64,000 nt of DNA from Marinobacter iranensis (GTDB lineage Bacteria; Pseudomonadota; Gammaproteobacteria; Pseudomonadales; Oleiphilaceae), in contig NZ_JANCMW010000002.1 in the NCBI RefSeq assembly GCF_029207565.1, positions 1 through 64,000 of the forward strand. Direction: 5' to 3'. This document shows, piece by piece, positions 17,135 through 26,214 of the stretch (position 1 is its first letter; every line of letters starts with the position of its first letter). The position numbers were made by a program, and so were the translations under genes. The notes below the pieces were generated by a model. The model was not told the DNA's origin, made no database searches, and worked only from the letters and a program-made list of their open reading frames with translations.

Positions 17135-18226
17135 TTAGCGAGTGGTCCACTCCCTGATGGCTTCTGGCCCACCCTGCACAACAATGCGGCCCTCTTTCTG
17201 GCCCAACTGGTAGTCGTACATGGGGTCGTAGTAGTTCTCCAGCAGCGCCCGAATCCACTCGTGGTGCGCGCTGACCTCTCCCGTGCGGTGCTGAAGTGCA
17301 AGGGCATCCTCCATCATGCTGCGCAGCCAGCTGTGGCGTTCACCGCCGAGGCGTTTGCGGATTCTGTCCAGGGCGCTGAGCAGATAGTCGCGGAAGTTGA
17401 GCCAGCCAGCTTCTTCGCCGTCGCGTTCGGTGTAGTCGGCCGCCATCTGGTCTACATAGTCTTCACGGATTATCCGGATTCGCTCCTCAATCGGCTGATC
17501 GAGAACCATCAGTGGTGCTGACGCCATTCTGGTGCGCAAGCTTTCTGGCAGGGCGCATCGTCCGACCAGCCGGCTTTCGTCTTCGAGATATATCGGTCCG
17601 CCGACCCGGTAATGCGCCTTCAGCATGGCAACCGCCAGGAGGTTCTCAAAATCGATCTGCGATGGCTGGGGCGTCACCTGACGACCGAAGCTGGAGCCCC
17701 GGTGGTTCGCCAGGCCTTCCAGGTCAACAGGGTTGGGTAGCTGATGCAATACGCGGGTTTTACCGGTGCCGGTACGGCCACTGAGAATGACGAACTCAGA
17801 GGATTCAATGAGGGCTTCCAGGCTGTCGATCAGGAAGCGGCGCATCGCCTTGTAGCCGCCCTTTACCAGGGGAAACTCAATCCCGGCGTCCCTGATCCAC
17901 TGCTGGGTCAGTCGTGAGCGCAGACCACCGCGGAAACAGAACAGGTAGCCTTGCGGATTCGTGGCCGTAAAGCGCTTCCAGGCTTCGATACGTTGTGCCT
18001 TCAGATCCCCTGACACCAGTTGGTGGCCAAGTTCGATGGCCTTGTCCTGTCCCTTTTCCTTGTAGCAGATACCCACACGATGGCGTTCCTCATCATTCAT
18101 CAGTGGTGCATTGATAGCGGCGGGGAAACTGCCCTTATTGAACTCGACCGGTGCCCGTACATCCAGGAGCGGAACGTCGTTCAGGAACAGTGAAAGGTAG
18201 TCGCTGGTATCGGGTCTGGACGGCAT
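17135..18226 (-). CDS. mnmH: tRNA 2-selenouridine synthase MnmH (SelU)
   Basis: Replaces sulfur by selenium at the wobble 2-thiouridine of some tRNAs, via a geranylated intermediate. The ATG at 18226 gives 363 residues, matching E. coli SelU (364); upstream in-frame codons would run into the divergent gene at 18363. The N-terminal rhodanese domain (about 10-130) carries the loop YLFCFRGGLRSRL with the catalytic Cys. A P-loop SGRTGTGKTRVL follows near residue 148. No selD gene is in the window, so the selenium donor must be made elsewhere, or the enzyme may mainly geranylate. Confidence 0.93.
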   Translation of the reverse strand: MPSRPDTSDYLSLFLNDVPLLDVRAPVEFNKGSFPAAINAPLMNDEERHRVGICYKEKGQDKAIELGHQLVSGDLKAQRIEAWKRFTATNPQGYLFCFRGGLRSRLTQQWIRDAGIEFPLVKGGYKAMRRFLIDSLEALIESSEFVILSGRTGTGKTRVLHQLPNPVDLEGLANHRGSSFGRQVTPQPSQIDFENLLAVAMLKAHYRVGGPIYLEDESRLVGRCALPESLRTRMASAPLMVLDQPIEERIRIIREDYVDQMAADYTERDGEEAGWLNFRDYLLSALDRIRKRLGGERHSWLRSMMEDALALQHRTGEVSAHHEWIRALLENYYDPMYDYQLGQKEGRIVVQGGPEAIREWTTR

Positions 18227-18362
18227 GGCAGGTTTTTGGGTTCGTGCTGGAAATGAGGCAGCAGTATAACGGACATGCTGGTTTTTTGCTCGCCCGCGGG
18301 TGTTCCCCGACGGCGCGGCCGCTACAATACCTCCCTCGCCTGGCCCGTGTTCCGGAGTAACC

Positions 18363-19028
18363 ATGGATCCCGACATTCTGAATCAGCATCTTGCGAAAAC
18401 CCTCAGCCGTGGACGGGTTGCGGCAACGGCCCCGGCGGGTTGTCCTGATATCTCCCTGTACCTGTTTGACCCGCGGGTGCTCGAGGGACCGCTGAGCCAC
18501 GAAGAAGCCCAGGCGGTGGTAGCCGAACCCGCCTACTGGTCTTTTTGCTGGGCCAGCGGACAAGTGTTGGCAGCCTACATTCTGGCCAACCCGCATCTGG
18601 TGAAGGGTAGGAAAGTGATGGATTTTGGTTCCGGTTCCGGGGTTGTGGCCATTGCCGCTGCAATGGCTGGTGCACGGGAGGCCATCGCCTGCGATATTGA
18701 CCCTGCGGCACTGGATGCGGCCGCAGCAAACGCCAGGCTGAATGGTGTATCGGTCTCACTGTGCAATGACTGGCATGCGCGGCCACAGGATGTGGACGTT
18801 GTGACAGCGGCCGATGTGTTGTATGACCCGGAAAATCGCCCGTTGCTATCCGTGTTCAGGCATGCGGCGTCTTCGGTGCTTCTGGCTGACTCCCGATTGC
18901 GGAACCTTGGTGATGATCACTACCGGCAGCAGGAGATGATCGAAGCCAGAACCTGGCCAGACCTGAACGAGTTCGAGGAGTTCAATCGGGTGCGGGTGTA
19001 TCTTGTGGAGCAGGCCTGCATCGCCTGA
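18363..19028 (+). CDS. Class I SAM-dependent methyltransferase, ETFB-lysine/Nnt1-like
   Basis: A 221-residue methyltransferase from the ATG at 18363, which has GGAG about seven bases before it. The SAM-binding glycine loop is VMDFGSGSGVVAIAA (about residue 84), followed by the acidic residue at ACDIDPAAL, and ADVLYDPE matches the post-motif region of the METTL20/Nnt1 group. That group includes protein-lysine methyltransferases, such as those acting on electron-transfer flavoprotein. The target here is not known. It diverges from mnmH, and its stop lies 9 bases before the tail of the CsrB-like RNA on the other strand. Confidence 0.8.
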   Translation: MDPDILNQHLAKTLSRGRVAATAPAGCPDISLYLFDPRVLEGPLSHEEAQAVVAEPAYWSFCWASGQVLAAYILANPHLVKGRKVMDFGSGSGVVAIAAAMAGAREAIACDIDPAALDAAAANARLNGVSVSLCNDWHARPQDVDVVTAADVLYDPENRPLLSVFRHAASSVLLADSRLRNLGDDHYRQQEMIEARTWPDLNEFEEFNRVRVYLVEQACIA

Positions 19029-19037
19029 AAGGCAGGC

Positions 19038-19067
19038 AAAAAAAAAGGGCAACCTCTCGGGTTACCC
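19038..19067 (-). terminator. Intrinsic terminator of the CsrB-like RNA
   Basis: The stem GGGTAACC/GGTTGCCC (minus strand, plus 19047-19067, one G-U pair) with a five-base loop is followed by nine T residues (plus 19038-19046). It serves minus-strand transcription. Confidence 0.9.
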
Positions 19068-19268
19068 TCTCTCGGAACAGGTGTCGCGTCCATGCGCAAT
19101 TGGCAACTGCCCTGTTGCCGGTTTCCCTTGCCAGTCCCTGGTGCCGGCGTCCGAGCCGGCGATCCGAATAGTTATCCCTTAAGCAAGCGTCCCTGTGTCC
19201 TTGCCTCTCCCCGCATCCAAGTGTGGGGGTGCTTCCAGTGCGTCGTCCTTTTCCCTGTCATCCTTGAT
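19038..19268 (-). ncRNA. CsrB/RsmZ-type regulatory RNA (CsrA sponge)
   Basis: On the minus strand a -10 TATAGT (plus 19275-19280) is followed by about 220 bases holding 14 GGA triplets, many as AAGGA, CAGGGA or AAGGGA in predicted loops, and then a strong terminator with nine U residues. No protein frame is plausible. Dense GGA motifs with a Rho-independent end define the CsrB/RsmY/RsmZ class, which binds and removes the translational repressor CsrA/RsmA. The -35 is weak, as expected for an activated promoter (GacA/UvrY). It lies between the methyltransferase and vanZ-like genes. No csrA or gacA gene is in the window. Confidence 0.85.
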
Positions 19269-19274
19269 GTGACC

Positions 19275-19280
19275 ACTATA
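19275..19280 (-). promoter_or_regulatory. -10 element of the CsrB-like RNA
   Basis: TATAGT on the minus strand, about seven bases before the first GGA-rich segment. No good -35 lies 17 bases upstream, which suggests the promoter needs an activator. Confidence 0.55.
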
Positions 19281-19426
19281 CCAATCGCCATTTTACAAAC
19301 GTGTGAACCGTGCACGCCCTCGGTGTCGGGCGACCGGCCACTGGAGTTTTAAATCGATTAATATCAATAAGTTGGAATTCTATTCATTTGCTTTGTCAGG
19401 TAAGCGTACGTAATGTCGCAGCAAGA

Positions 19427-19444
19427 TCCTACGTCTCTGTAGGA
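19427..19444. promoter_or_regulatory. 18-bp inverted repeat at activator distance from the CsrB-like RNA
   Basis: TCCTAC-N6-GTAGGA is a perfect 6-6-6 dyad centred about 167 bases upstream of the predicted RNA start. GacA/UvrY sites have the same 6-6-6 form and distance in Pseudomonas, but their consensus is TGTAAG-N6-CTTACA, so the sequence itself does not match. It lies in the gap of 19281-19494, where I see nothing else definite. Confidence 0.35.
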
Positions 19445-19494
19445 AATATCTCACACGGATTCGGGCGAATATCCTTAATCCGCTCCGTGGAGCC

Positions 19495-19908
19495 CTATCG
19501 CTGGGTGTCGGACTGCGCGTCAGACTCGCGGTTTTCGTCTCGTGGCCTGATAAACTCCGGGCAGGGTAACAGCCCGATGGCAATGCCGGCGGCATCGGCA
19601 AGAATGTCGGTTAGCGCAAACGTCCGATAGGGGAGTTGGGCCTGGACGAGCTCAATGGCCAGGCCGAATGCCAGCAGGCCGGGGATGATCCACAGCTTTC
19701 CGAGCCCCGGCCATGCCAGCCGGGTAACCACCGTGAGCTGGAAAAAGGCCAGCAGGTGATTAAGCTTGTCGCTGGCTGCGGAGGGAATGGGGTAGGGCTG
19801 GCTGGTGGTGGCAAGGTATATGACGGCTGCTGCCGAAAGAACCAATATCGCCCGCCACAATGGCTGATACTCAAGCAAAAACCGGATGCGTTGTTTCAGA
19901 AAAGCCAT
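19495..19908 (-). CDS. VanZ-like small membrane protein
   Basis: A protein of about 137 residues with four hydrophobic segments (roughly 18-36, 48-66, 72-88 and 100-118). The motifs SDKLNHLLAFFQLT and LTDILADAAGIAIG are typical of the VanZ-like family. The in-frame GTG at 19914 is an alternative start; neither has a clear Shine-Dalgarno. Despite the family name, linked to teicoplanin resistance in enterococci, small VanZ-like proteins of Gram-negatives have no established role. The C-terminal 20 residues are charged. Confidence 0.75.
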   Translation of the reverse strand: MAFLKQRIRFLLEYQPLWRAILVLSAAAVIYLATTSQPYPIPSAASDKLNHLLAFFQLTVVTRLAWPGLGKLWIIPGLLAFGLAIELVQAQLPYRTFALTDILADAAGIAIGLLPCPEFIRPRDENRESDAQSDTQR

Positions 19909-19992
19909 GTACACCGTCGGGCTGTGGTGGAGTTTGCAACATGATATGCTTTGCGCCCCGTCACTGTCATTGAAGCTGAGGTGCTGCGAGGT

Positions 19993-20748
19993 ATGTTGAA
20001 AGGTAATTTTTTCCGCGGCCTGGGTTACCTTGGAGAAGGATTCCGGTTGATACGGCAGCCGGGGCTGAGATTGTTCGTTGCCATTCCCCTTGTTATTAAT
20101 GTTTTGTTATTCGGCCTTCTGTTCTATTTCCTGGCTGAAATCTTCTCCGCGATGATTGCCGCCGCCATGGCCTGGTTGCCGGACTGGGCCTGGCTGCAAA
20201 GTCTCGACTGGCTGTTCTGGATTCTCTACGGTGCCGTAATCCTGTTAATGCTGGCCTATGGCTTTGTGATCGTTGCGAACCTGATCGGCTCTCCCTTCTA
20301 CGGTTATCTGGCGGAACTGACCGAAAAACACCTCACTGGCCAGGAAGTCAGCACCGATGATGGCTGGAGCCAGATTGTGCGGGATATCCCCCGTTCGCTC
20401 TGGCGTGAAGTCCAGAAAATTGTTTATTACCTGCCCAGGGCCATAGGCCTGTTTATCATCGGCGTTATCCCGGTGGTGAACCTGGTGGCGGCGGTGCTGT
20501 GGTTTGCTTTCAATTGCTGGATGATGGCGCTGCAATACGTGGACTATCCGGCGGACAACCATCGGGTCAGCTTTCCCGCCCTGCGCCGCCTGTTGGGAGA
20601 CACCCGCCTGTCTGCCCTGGGGTTCGGGCTTCCAGTGGCCCTGGCAGCGATGGTTCCGGTATTGAATCTGGTCGTGGTTCCTGCTGCGGTATGCGGCGCC
20701 ACGGCCTACTGGGTGCGCGAGAACGGGCCCTCGAACAAAGACGTGTAA
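19993..20748 (+). CDS. cysZ: Sulfate transporter CysZ
   Basis: An inner-membrane protein of about 251 residues (E. coli CysZ has 253), moving sulfate into the cell for cysteine synthesis. The ATG at 19993 is preferred over the upstream GTG because it matches the family start with FRGLGYLGEGFRLIRQPGLRLFVAIPL. Hydrophobic segments lie near 25-50, 75-100, 150-180 and 210-235, and IGSPFYGYLAE and YYLPRAIGLFIIGVIPVVN are family-typical. It is followed 35 bases later by rapA. No other cys genes are near. Confidence 0.88.
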   Translation: MLKGNFFRGLGYLGEGFRLIRQPGLRLFVAIPLVINVLLFGLLFYFLAEIFSAMIAAAMAWLPDWAWLQSLDWLFWILYGAVILLMLAYGFVIVANLIGSPFYGYLAELTEKHLTGQEVSTDDGWSQIVRDIPRSLWREVQKIVYYLPRAIGLFIIGVIPVVNLVAAVLWFAFNCWMMALQYVDYPADNHRVSFPALRRLLGDTRLSALGFGLPVALAAMVPVLNLVVVPAAVCGATAYWVRENGPSNKDV

Positions 20749-20783
20749 AGCGGTTATGGTGAGTTAAATCTGTCGGAGGTTTC

Positions 20784-23648
20784 TTGGATACATCGGAATT
20801 TGTAATCGGCCAGCGTTGGGTCAGTCACAGTGATACTGCGTTGGGTCTTGGCATTGTCACGGATATTTCCGGCCGTCGGGTGACGCTGGGCTTTCCCGCC
20901 GCAGACGAGGAACGCACCTACGCCATCGACAATGCCCCGTTGTCGAGAATCATCTACCAGATCGGCGAGCGTATCGAGACCTTTGACGGCGCGCACTACA
21001 TCGTCCGGGCGGTTGAAGAGGTTGGCGGTGTGTTGATGTATCACGCTGATGACGGCGGGGAAAACCTGACCCAGATCTCTGAGGTGAAGCTCAGCAGTTC
21101 AGTGGATTTTTCCGCTCCCCACCAGCGTCTGTTTGCCGGCCAGTTTGATCGCAATGGCGCGTTTCGCCTGCGGATGGCAACCGCGCAACACCAGGACCGG
21201 TTGCGGGCATCGTCCGCCCAGGGTCTTATCGGCGCTCGTACACAACACCTGCCGCACCAGATCTATATTGCCCATGAAGTGGCGACACGTTATGCGCCGC
21301 GGGTCTTGCTGGCGGACGAAGTGGGGTTGGGCAAGACCATTGAGGCCGGCCTGATTCTGCACTATCAGTTGCACACCAGCCGTGCCCGTCGCGTGCTGAT
21401 CGTGGTGCCGGATTCGCTGATACACCAGTGGCTGGTGGAGATGCTGCGTCGGTTCAACCTGCGGTTCTCGATCATTGATCGCAGCCGTTATGAAGCCATG
21501 GAAGACCTTGAGGGGTTGTCGGAGGAGGATGACGACCTGACCGATGCCGATGAAAATCCTTTTGAGAGCGAACAGCTGGCGCTGTGCAGCCTGGACTTCC
21601 TGATGACCAGCGAACAGGCCCAGGCGGATGCCATCGCCGCCGGATGGGACCTGATGGTGGTGGACGAGGCCCATCACCTGGCCTGGAGCCCGGAAGCAGT
21701 CAGCCCGGAATACCGGTTGGTTGAGCAGCTTTCGGAGGCCAGCAACGGTTTGTTGCTGTTGACGGCAACACCGGAGCAGGTAGGGGTGGCCAGCCACTTT
21801 GCCCGCCTGCGATTGCTGGACCCGGCGCGCTTTCACGATCTGGAGGCCTTCAAGAAAGAGGAAAAGCAGTACGAAGTCATCAACCGGGTGGTTTCCCACA
21901 TTCGCGAGCAGGGAATAACTGCCGTCTCCGACGGGGATCGAAAGGCCCTCAAGGACTGGCTGGGTGATGAACTGGAAGGATTGATGGCGGCCCGGGAGCC
22001 GGAACAGGCAGTGATTGACGCACTGCTGGACCGCCATGGCACCGGCCGGGTGCTGTTCCGCAACACCCGCGCGGCGATCAGGGGATTCCCGGAGCGCCAT
22101 CCGCTACCGGTTGCCTTGCCCTGCCCGGCGCTTTACCAGCAGGGAGATATTTGCCAGGGCACTGCCGGCCTGACCCCCGAAACCGCCGTGGACGAAGAAC
22201 AATGGCTGGCGGAAGACCCCCGCGTCGCCTGGCTGGAAAAGACCCTGACCGGACTGAAACCCGCCAAGGTGGTGGTGATCTGTGCCCACGCTTCCACTGC
22301 CATGGCGCTGGAGCATTACCTGCAACTGCGAGCCGGCATTCGCAGCGCCGCGTTCCACGAGCACCTGAGCCTGATCGAGCGGGACCGGGCAGCCGCCTAC
22401 TTCTCTGACACCGAGCAGGGCGCCCAGGCGCTGATCTGCTCGGAAATTGGTAGCGAAGGCCGCAATTTTCAGTTCGCCCATCACCTGATCCTGTTCGATC
22501 TGCCCGCCAACCCGGACTTGCTGGAGCAGCGTATCGGTCGGCTGGACCGCATTGGCCAGACCGATACCATCGATATTCACATCCCCTACCTGCAGGGAAC
22601 GGCCCAGGAGGTCCAGTACCGCTGGTTTGAAGAAGGCCTGGACGCCTTCAGTGAAAGTTGCTCCGTGGGTGTCGCAGTACACGACCATGTGGCCGGGCAG
22701 TGGCAGGCCGCCATCGAAGGCCAGGTTGATGAGTTGCCGGCACTGCTGGAAGCCTCGCAAACCGAGGCCGAACGCCTGCGCACGCTGCTGCGCAACGGCC
22801 GGGATGCGCTGATCGAGCTCAATTCCTGCCGTCCGGACGTGGCAGACGCACTGATCAGCCAGATTGAATCCGAGGAAGAGTCCGCCCAGGTTCGGGATTA
22901 CATGATTGAGGCCTGCGACATCCTGGGCGTGGATGTGGAAGACCACTCCGAACACGCGGATGTGCTGCGCCCGGGGGAGCAATACCAGGCCGGGCATGTG
23001 ACCGAATTGCCGGAAGACGGGCTGACCGTCACCTGGAGCCGTCAGCAGGCCCTTGAGCGTGAAGATATGGCGTTCATGAGCTGGGAGCATCCGCTGGTAA
23101 CCGGCGTTATGGAATCAGTTACCAGTTCCGGGCTGGGCAAGGCGGCCCTGGCCAGTATGACGGTCAAGGCCCTGCCACCCGGCACGCTGTTGCTGGAGGC
23201 CCTGTTCACGGTGCATTGTCCAGCACCGGAATCGCTGCAATTGTCCCGCTATTTGCCGGTCTCACCACTGCGGCTTCTGGTGGACGTGAATGGTCGGAAC
23301 CTGTCGGCAACCCTGCCTCACGACAGGCTCAACGACATGTGTTCCAATATTCGCCGGCGTACGGCACAGGCCATCGTGCCCCAGATCCGGCCCCAGGTGG
23401 AAACCATGGTGGATCATGCCGAGAGCCTGGCCGAGCCGCACCTGGAGCCCCTGCGAACCTCCGCGCTGGCCCAGGTCAGGGAGGTATTTGGTCCGGAAAT
23501 CCGACGGCTGGAAGCAATGAAAAAGGTGAACCCGGCCATCCGTAACGACGAGATCGACTTCTTCCGCAGACAGCTGGCAGAAGCGGAAACGGCCCTGGGC
23601 CAGGCCACCCTGTCGCTGGAAGGTATTCGTGTGATTGTAACTGCCTGA
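20784..23648 (+). CDS. rapA: RNA polymerase-associated ATPase RapA (HepA)
   Basis: A Swi2/Snf2-type enzyme that recycles stalled RNA polymerase, 954 residues against 968 in E. coli. Translation starts at TTG (20784) with a strong GGAGG five bases before it; the first residues FVIGQRWVSHSDTALGLG are the RapA N-terminal domain. Walker A is LLADEVGLGKTIEAGLIL (about 175) and the DEAH box is VVDEAHHLAW (about 295). The C-terminal helicase half has SEIGSEGRNFQFAHHLILFDLP and LLEQRIGRLDRIGQ. The weak start codon may limit its level. Confidence 0.96.
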   Translation: MDTSEFVIGQRWVSHSDTALGLGIVTDISGRRVTLGFPAADEERTYAIDNAPLSRIIYQIGERIETFDGAHYIVRAVEEVGGVLMYHADDGGENLTQISEVKLSSSVDFSAPHQRLFAGQFDRNGAFRLRMATAQHQDRLRASSAQGLIGARTQHLPHQIYIAHEVATRYAPRVLLADEVGLGKTIEAGLILHYQLHTSRARRVLIVVPDSLIHQWLVEMLRRFNLRFSIIDRSRYEAMEDLEGLSEEDDDLTDADENPFESEQLALCSLDFLMTSEQAQADAIAAGWDLMVVDEAHHLAWSPEAVSPEYRLVEQLSEASNGLLLLTATPEQVGVASHFARLRLLDPARFHDLEAFKKEEKQYEVINRVVSHIREQGITAVSDGDRKALKDWLGDELEGLMAAREPEQAVIDALLDRHGTGRVLFRNTRAAIRGFPERHPLPVALPCPALYQQGDICQGTAGLTPETAVDEEQWLAEDPRVAWLEKTLTGLKPAKVVVICAHASTAMALEHYLQLRAGIRSAAFHEHLSLIERDRAAAYFSDTEQGAQALICSEIGSEGRNFQFAHHLILFDLPANPDLLEQRIGRLDRIGQTDTIDIHIPYLQGTAQEVQYRWFEEGLDAFSESCSVGVAVHDHVAGQWQAAIEGQVDELPALLEASQTEAERLRTLLRNGRDALIELNSCRPDVADALISQIESEEESAQVRDYMIEACDILGVDVEDHSEHADVLRPGEQYQAGHVTELPEDGLTVTWSRQQALEREDMAFMSWEHPLVTGVMESVTSSGLGKAALASMTVKALPPGTLLLEALFTVHCPAPESLQLSRYLPVSPLRLLVDVNGRNLSATLPHDRLNDMCSNIRRRTAQAIVPQIRPQVETMVDHAESLAEPHLEPLRTSALAQVREVFGPEIRRLEAMKKVNPAIRNDEIDFFRRQLAEAETALGQATLSLEGIRVIVTA

Positions 23649-23687
23649 TGGTGAACCAGTTGCTGGTCACGATTCATCTGATCAGGT

Positions 23688-23706
23688 AGTTTGAACGTAA
23701 CAAACT
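23688..23706. promoter_or_regulatory. Inverted repeat in the fadE promoter region
   Basis: AGTTTG-N7-CAAACT, a perfect six-base dyad 43 bases before the fadE start. Fatty-acid regulators such as PsrA (TetR family) bind sites built from GTTTG/CAAAC halves, though usually with another spacing, so control by such a regulator is possible. A TTGACA-like hexamer follows at about 23717. Confidence 0.4.
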
Positions 23707-23748
23707 GTAGTTTTTGACATTCAAAACCACGGACGACAGAGAGTATCC

Positions 23749-26205
23749 ATGATGACTTTCATACTGTTTCTTGTTGCTGTTGCCGGGCTTCTTGTTGTGA
23801 TGCGCAAGGAATCCGGTGCCAAACCCGCCATCGGGGTCATGGTAGTGACAGGTGTACTTTCGCTGTTCCTGGCGTCGGGGCTGCTGGCGCTTATCCTGTT
23901 TATCGGCGCCGCCGTGACTGCCGCAGCCGGCCTGCCGGGCTTTCGCCGCAGCTGGCTGACCCCGCGAGTGTTCGCAACGTTCAAGAAAGTGGCCCCCAAG
24001 GTTTCCGATACCGAAAAAGTGGCCCTGGAAGCCGGTACCGTGGGTTGGGACGGCGAGCTGTTCACCGGGCGCCCTGACTGGCACAACCTGTTGATCAACC
24101 GCAACACGGGCCTGTCAGAAAGAGAACAGGCGTTCGTGGACAATCAGTGCACCCAGGCGATCTCCGTGTGCAACGCCTGGGACCTGGCGGTTGAACGTGC
24201 CGACCTGCCGGCGGAGTTGTGGGAGTTCCTCAAGAAGGAAGGCTTCTTCGGCATGATCATTCCCGAGGAATACGGCGGCCTTCACTTCTCCGCCAAAGCC
24301 CAGACCGCGGTGTTGCAAAAGCTGGCTGCCAACGAAATGCTGATGGTTACCGTGGGTGTGCCCAACTCCCTCGGCCCCGGTGAGCTGCTGGTGAAATATG
24401 GCACCGAAGAGCAGAAGAACCACTATCTGCCACGCCTGGCGGATGGCCGTGAAATTCCCTGTTTCGGCCTCACTGGCCCCCGCGCCGGCTCCGACGCCAC
24501 CTCTCTGCCGGACACCGGCATCGTCTGCAAGGGCGAGTTCGAGGGCAAGGAAGTACTGGGTCTGCGCCTCAATTTCGAGAAGCGCTGGATTACCCTGGCC
24601 CCCATCGCCACCGTGATCGGCCTGGCCTTCCGCATGTTCGACCCCGACGGCCTGCTGGGCGACACCAAGGACTATGGCATTACCTGCGCCCTGATCCCGC
24701 GCAATACCAAGGGTATCGAAATCGGCCGCCGCCACTGCCCCATTGGCACGCCGTTCATGAACGGCCCCATCAAGGGCACCGACGTATTCATTCCGCTGGA
24801 CTACATCATTGGTGGCCAGGAGATGGCGGGGCAGGGCTGGCGCATGCTGGTTGAGTGCCTCTCCGTGGGGCGTTGTATTACCCTGCCCTCCGGCGCGGCT
24901 GGCGCGGCCGCCTATTCCGTGGGCACGGCGGGCGGCTTTACCCGTATCCGTCGCCAGTTCAATACCCCGGTGGCGGACATGGAAGGTGTGCAGGAGCCCC
25001 TGGCCCGCATTGCCGCCAAGACCTACATTGCCCAGGCAGCGGTGAACCACACCGCAAACATGATCGACAAGGGCGAAAAACCGGCGGTACCCTCGGCGAT
25101 TCTCAAGTACCACCTGACCGAATTCCAGCGCGGGGTCCTGACCGACGCCATGGACGTGCACGGTGGCAAAACCGTCACCCTTGGCCCACGCAATTACCTG
25201 GGCATTGGCTTCAGCGGTGCGGCGGTCTCCATCACCGTCGAAGGCGCCAATATCATGACCCGCAGCCTGATGATCTTCGGCCAGGGCGCGATCCGCTGCC
25301 ATCCCTACGTTCTCAAGGAGCTGGCGGCGAAGGACAACGACGATATCGATGCCTTCGACGACGCTTTCTTCAGCCACGCCGGCCTGATCTTCGGCAACGC
25401 CGCCCGGGCCTTCACCCAGGCGCTGGGGCTGGGCAGGGCGGATGTCCCGTTCGACCACGCTGCCCGTAAATACGCCCAGGGCGTGGCCCGTTTCAGTGCC
25501 GCCTTCGGCCTGTGCGCGGATGCCGCGATGACCACGCTGGGCTCCGAACTGAAAATGCGCGAGCTGATCTCGGCCCGCCTTGGCGACGTGCTGGCCAACC
25601 TCTACCTGGCTTCCATGGTGCTCAAGAACTGGCACGAAACCCAGCCGGTTGACGGCGAGCGGGATCTGATGGAGTACAGCATGGCAATGCTGCTCTCCCG
25701 CGTGGAGAATGCCATGGACGAATTCCTCCAGAACCTGCCCAACCGCCCGGTTGCCCTGGCGCTTCGTGCCGTAACCATGCCGCTGGGCCGCCGCTGGGAC
25801 GCTCCCCACGACGACCTGTCCCGCAAGCTGGCGCGAGCCATCTCCACCGACAGCCCGGTGCGGGAAAAACTGCTGGCTGGTGCCTGGACCACCGCTGGCG
25901 AAGGCAAGGGTATGGTTGAAAACCCCATTTCCCAGTACAACACTCTGTTGAAAGACTACGACAAGGCCGAACAGCTCTACCGCAAGGTGACCAAAGCCTA
26001 CGCCAAGGGGCAACTGCCGATGGATGCACTGCATCCGGAAGAGCGCTTCGAGGCTGCGCTGGAAGCGGACATCTTCACCAAGGAAGAAGCCGAGTTCATG
26101 CGTGAATACGAAGCGCTGGTCCTGGAAATGTTGACTGTCGACGACTTCCCGTTCGACGAGTTCGCCCGCAACAAGGACACACTGATCGACCACAACCCGG
26201 CCTGA
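23749..26205 (+). CDS. fadE: Acyl-CoA dehydrogenase FadE
   Basis: First enzyme of the beta-oxidation cycle: makes trans-2-enoyl-CoA with electrons passed to ETF. At 818 residues it is the large FadE type, with two or three N-terminal hydrophobic segments (residues 1-70) anchoring it to the membrane. The dehydrogenase core runs from about 120 to 560, with FGMIIPEEYGGLHFSAKA, CFGLTGPRAGSDATSLPD and VEGANIMTRSLMIFGQGAIRCHP. A FadE-specific C-terminal domain of about 250 residues follows. It converges on the GMC dehydrogenase gene with nine bases between stops. Confidence 0.96.
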   Translation: MMTFILFLVAVAGLLVVMRKESGAKPAIGVMVVTGVLSLFLASGLLALILFIGAAVTAAAGLPGFRRSWLTPRVFATFKKVAPKVSDTEKVALEAGTVGWDGELFTGRPDWHNLLINRNTGLSEREQAFVDNQCTQAISVCNAWDLAVERADLPAELWEFLKKEGFFGMIIPEEYGGLHFSAKAQTAVLQKLAANEMLMVTVGVPNSLGPGELLVKYGTEEQKNHYLPRLADGREIPCFGLTGPRAGSDATSLPDTGIVCKGEFEGKEVLGLRLNFEKRWITLAPIATVIGLAFRMFDPDGLLGDTKDYGITCALIPRNTKGIEIGRRHCPIGTPFMNGPIKGTDVFIPLDYIIGGQEMAGQGWRMLVECLSVGRCITLPSGAAGAAAYSVGTAGGFTRIRRQFNTPVADMEGVQEPLARIAAKTYIAQAAVNHTANMIDKGEKPAVPSAILKYHLTEFQRGVLTDAMDVHGGKTVTLGPRNYLGIGFSGAAVSITVEGANIMTRSLMIFGQGAIRCHPYVLKELAAKDNDDIDAFDDAFFSHAGLIFGNAARAFTQALGLGRADVPFDHAARKYAQGVARFSAAFGLCADAAMTTLGSELKMRELISARLGDVLANLYLASMVLKNWHETQPVDGERDLMEYSMAMLLSRVENAMDEFLQNLPNRPVALALRAVTMPLGRRWDAPHDDLSRKLARAISTDSPVREKLLAGAWTTAGEGKGMVENPISQYNTLLKDYDKAEQLYRKVTKAYAKGQLPMDALHPEERFEAALEADIFTKEEAEFMREYEALVLEMLTVDDFPFDEFARNKDTLIDHNPA

Positions 26206-26214
26206 TCAGGAACA

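Noticed and set aside
19082..19352. An 86-codon plus-strand frame over the CsrB-like RNA
   Set aside because: No homology signals, poor start context, and the opposite strand carries a promoter, repeated GGA motifs and terminator.
19397..19418. A GacA/UvrY box (GGTAAGCGTACG region) upstream of the CsrB-like RNA
   Set aside because: Only one half matches TGTAAG; the partner half shows no match, so it is not a supported site.
24115..26193. A 692-codon open frame on the minus strand opposite fadE
   Set aside because: It is the mirror of a GC-rich coding gene with a fully recognisable FadE product; the translation is low-complexity and rich in His/Gln/Gly, with no family features.
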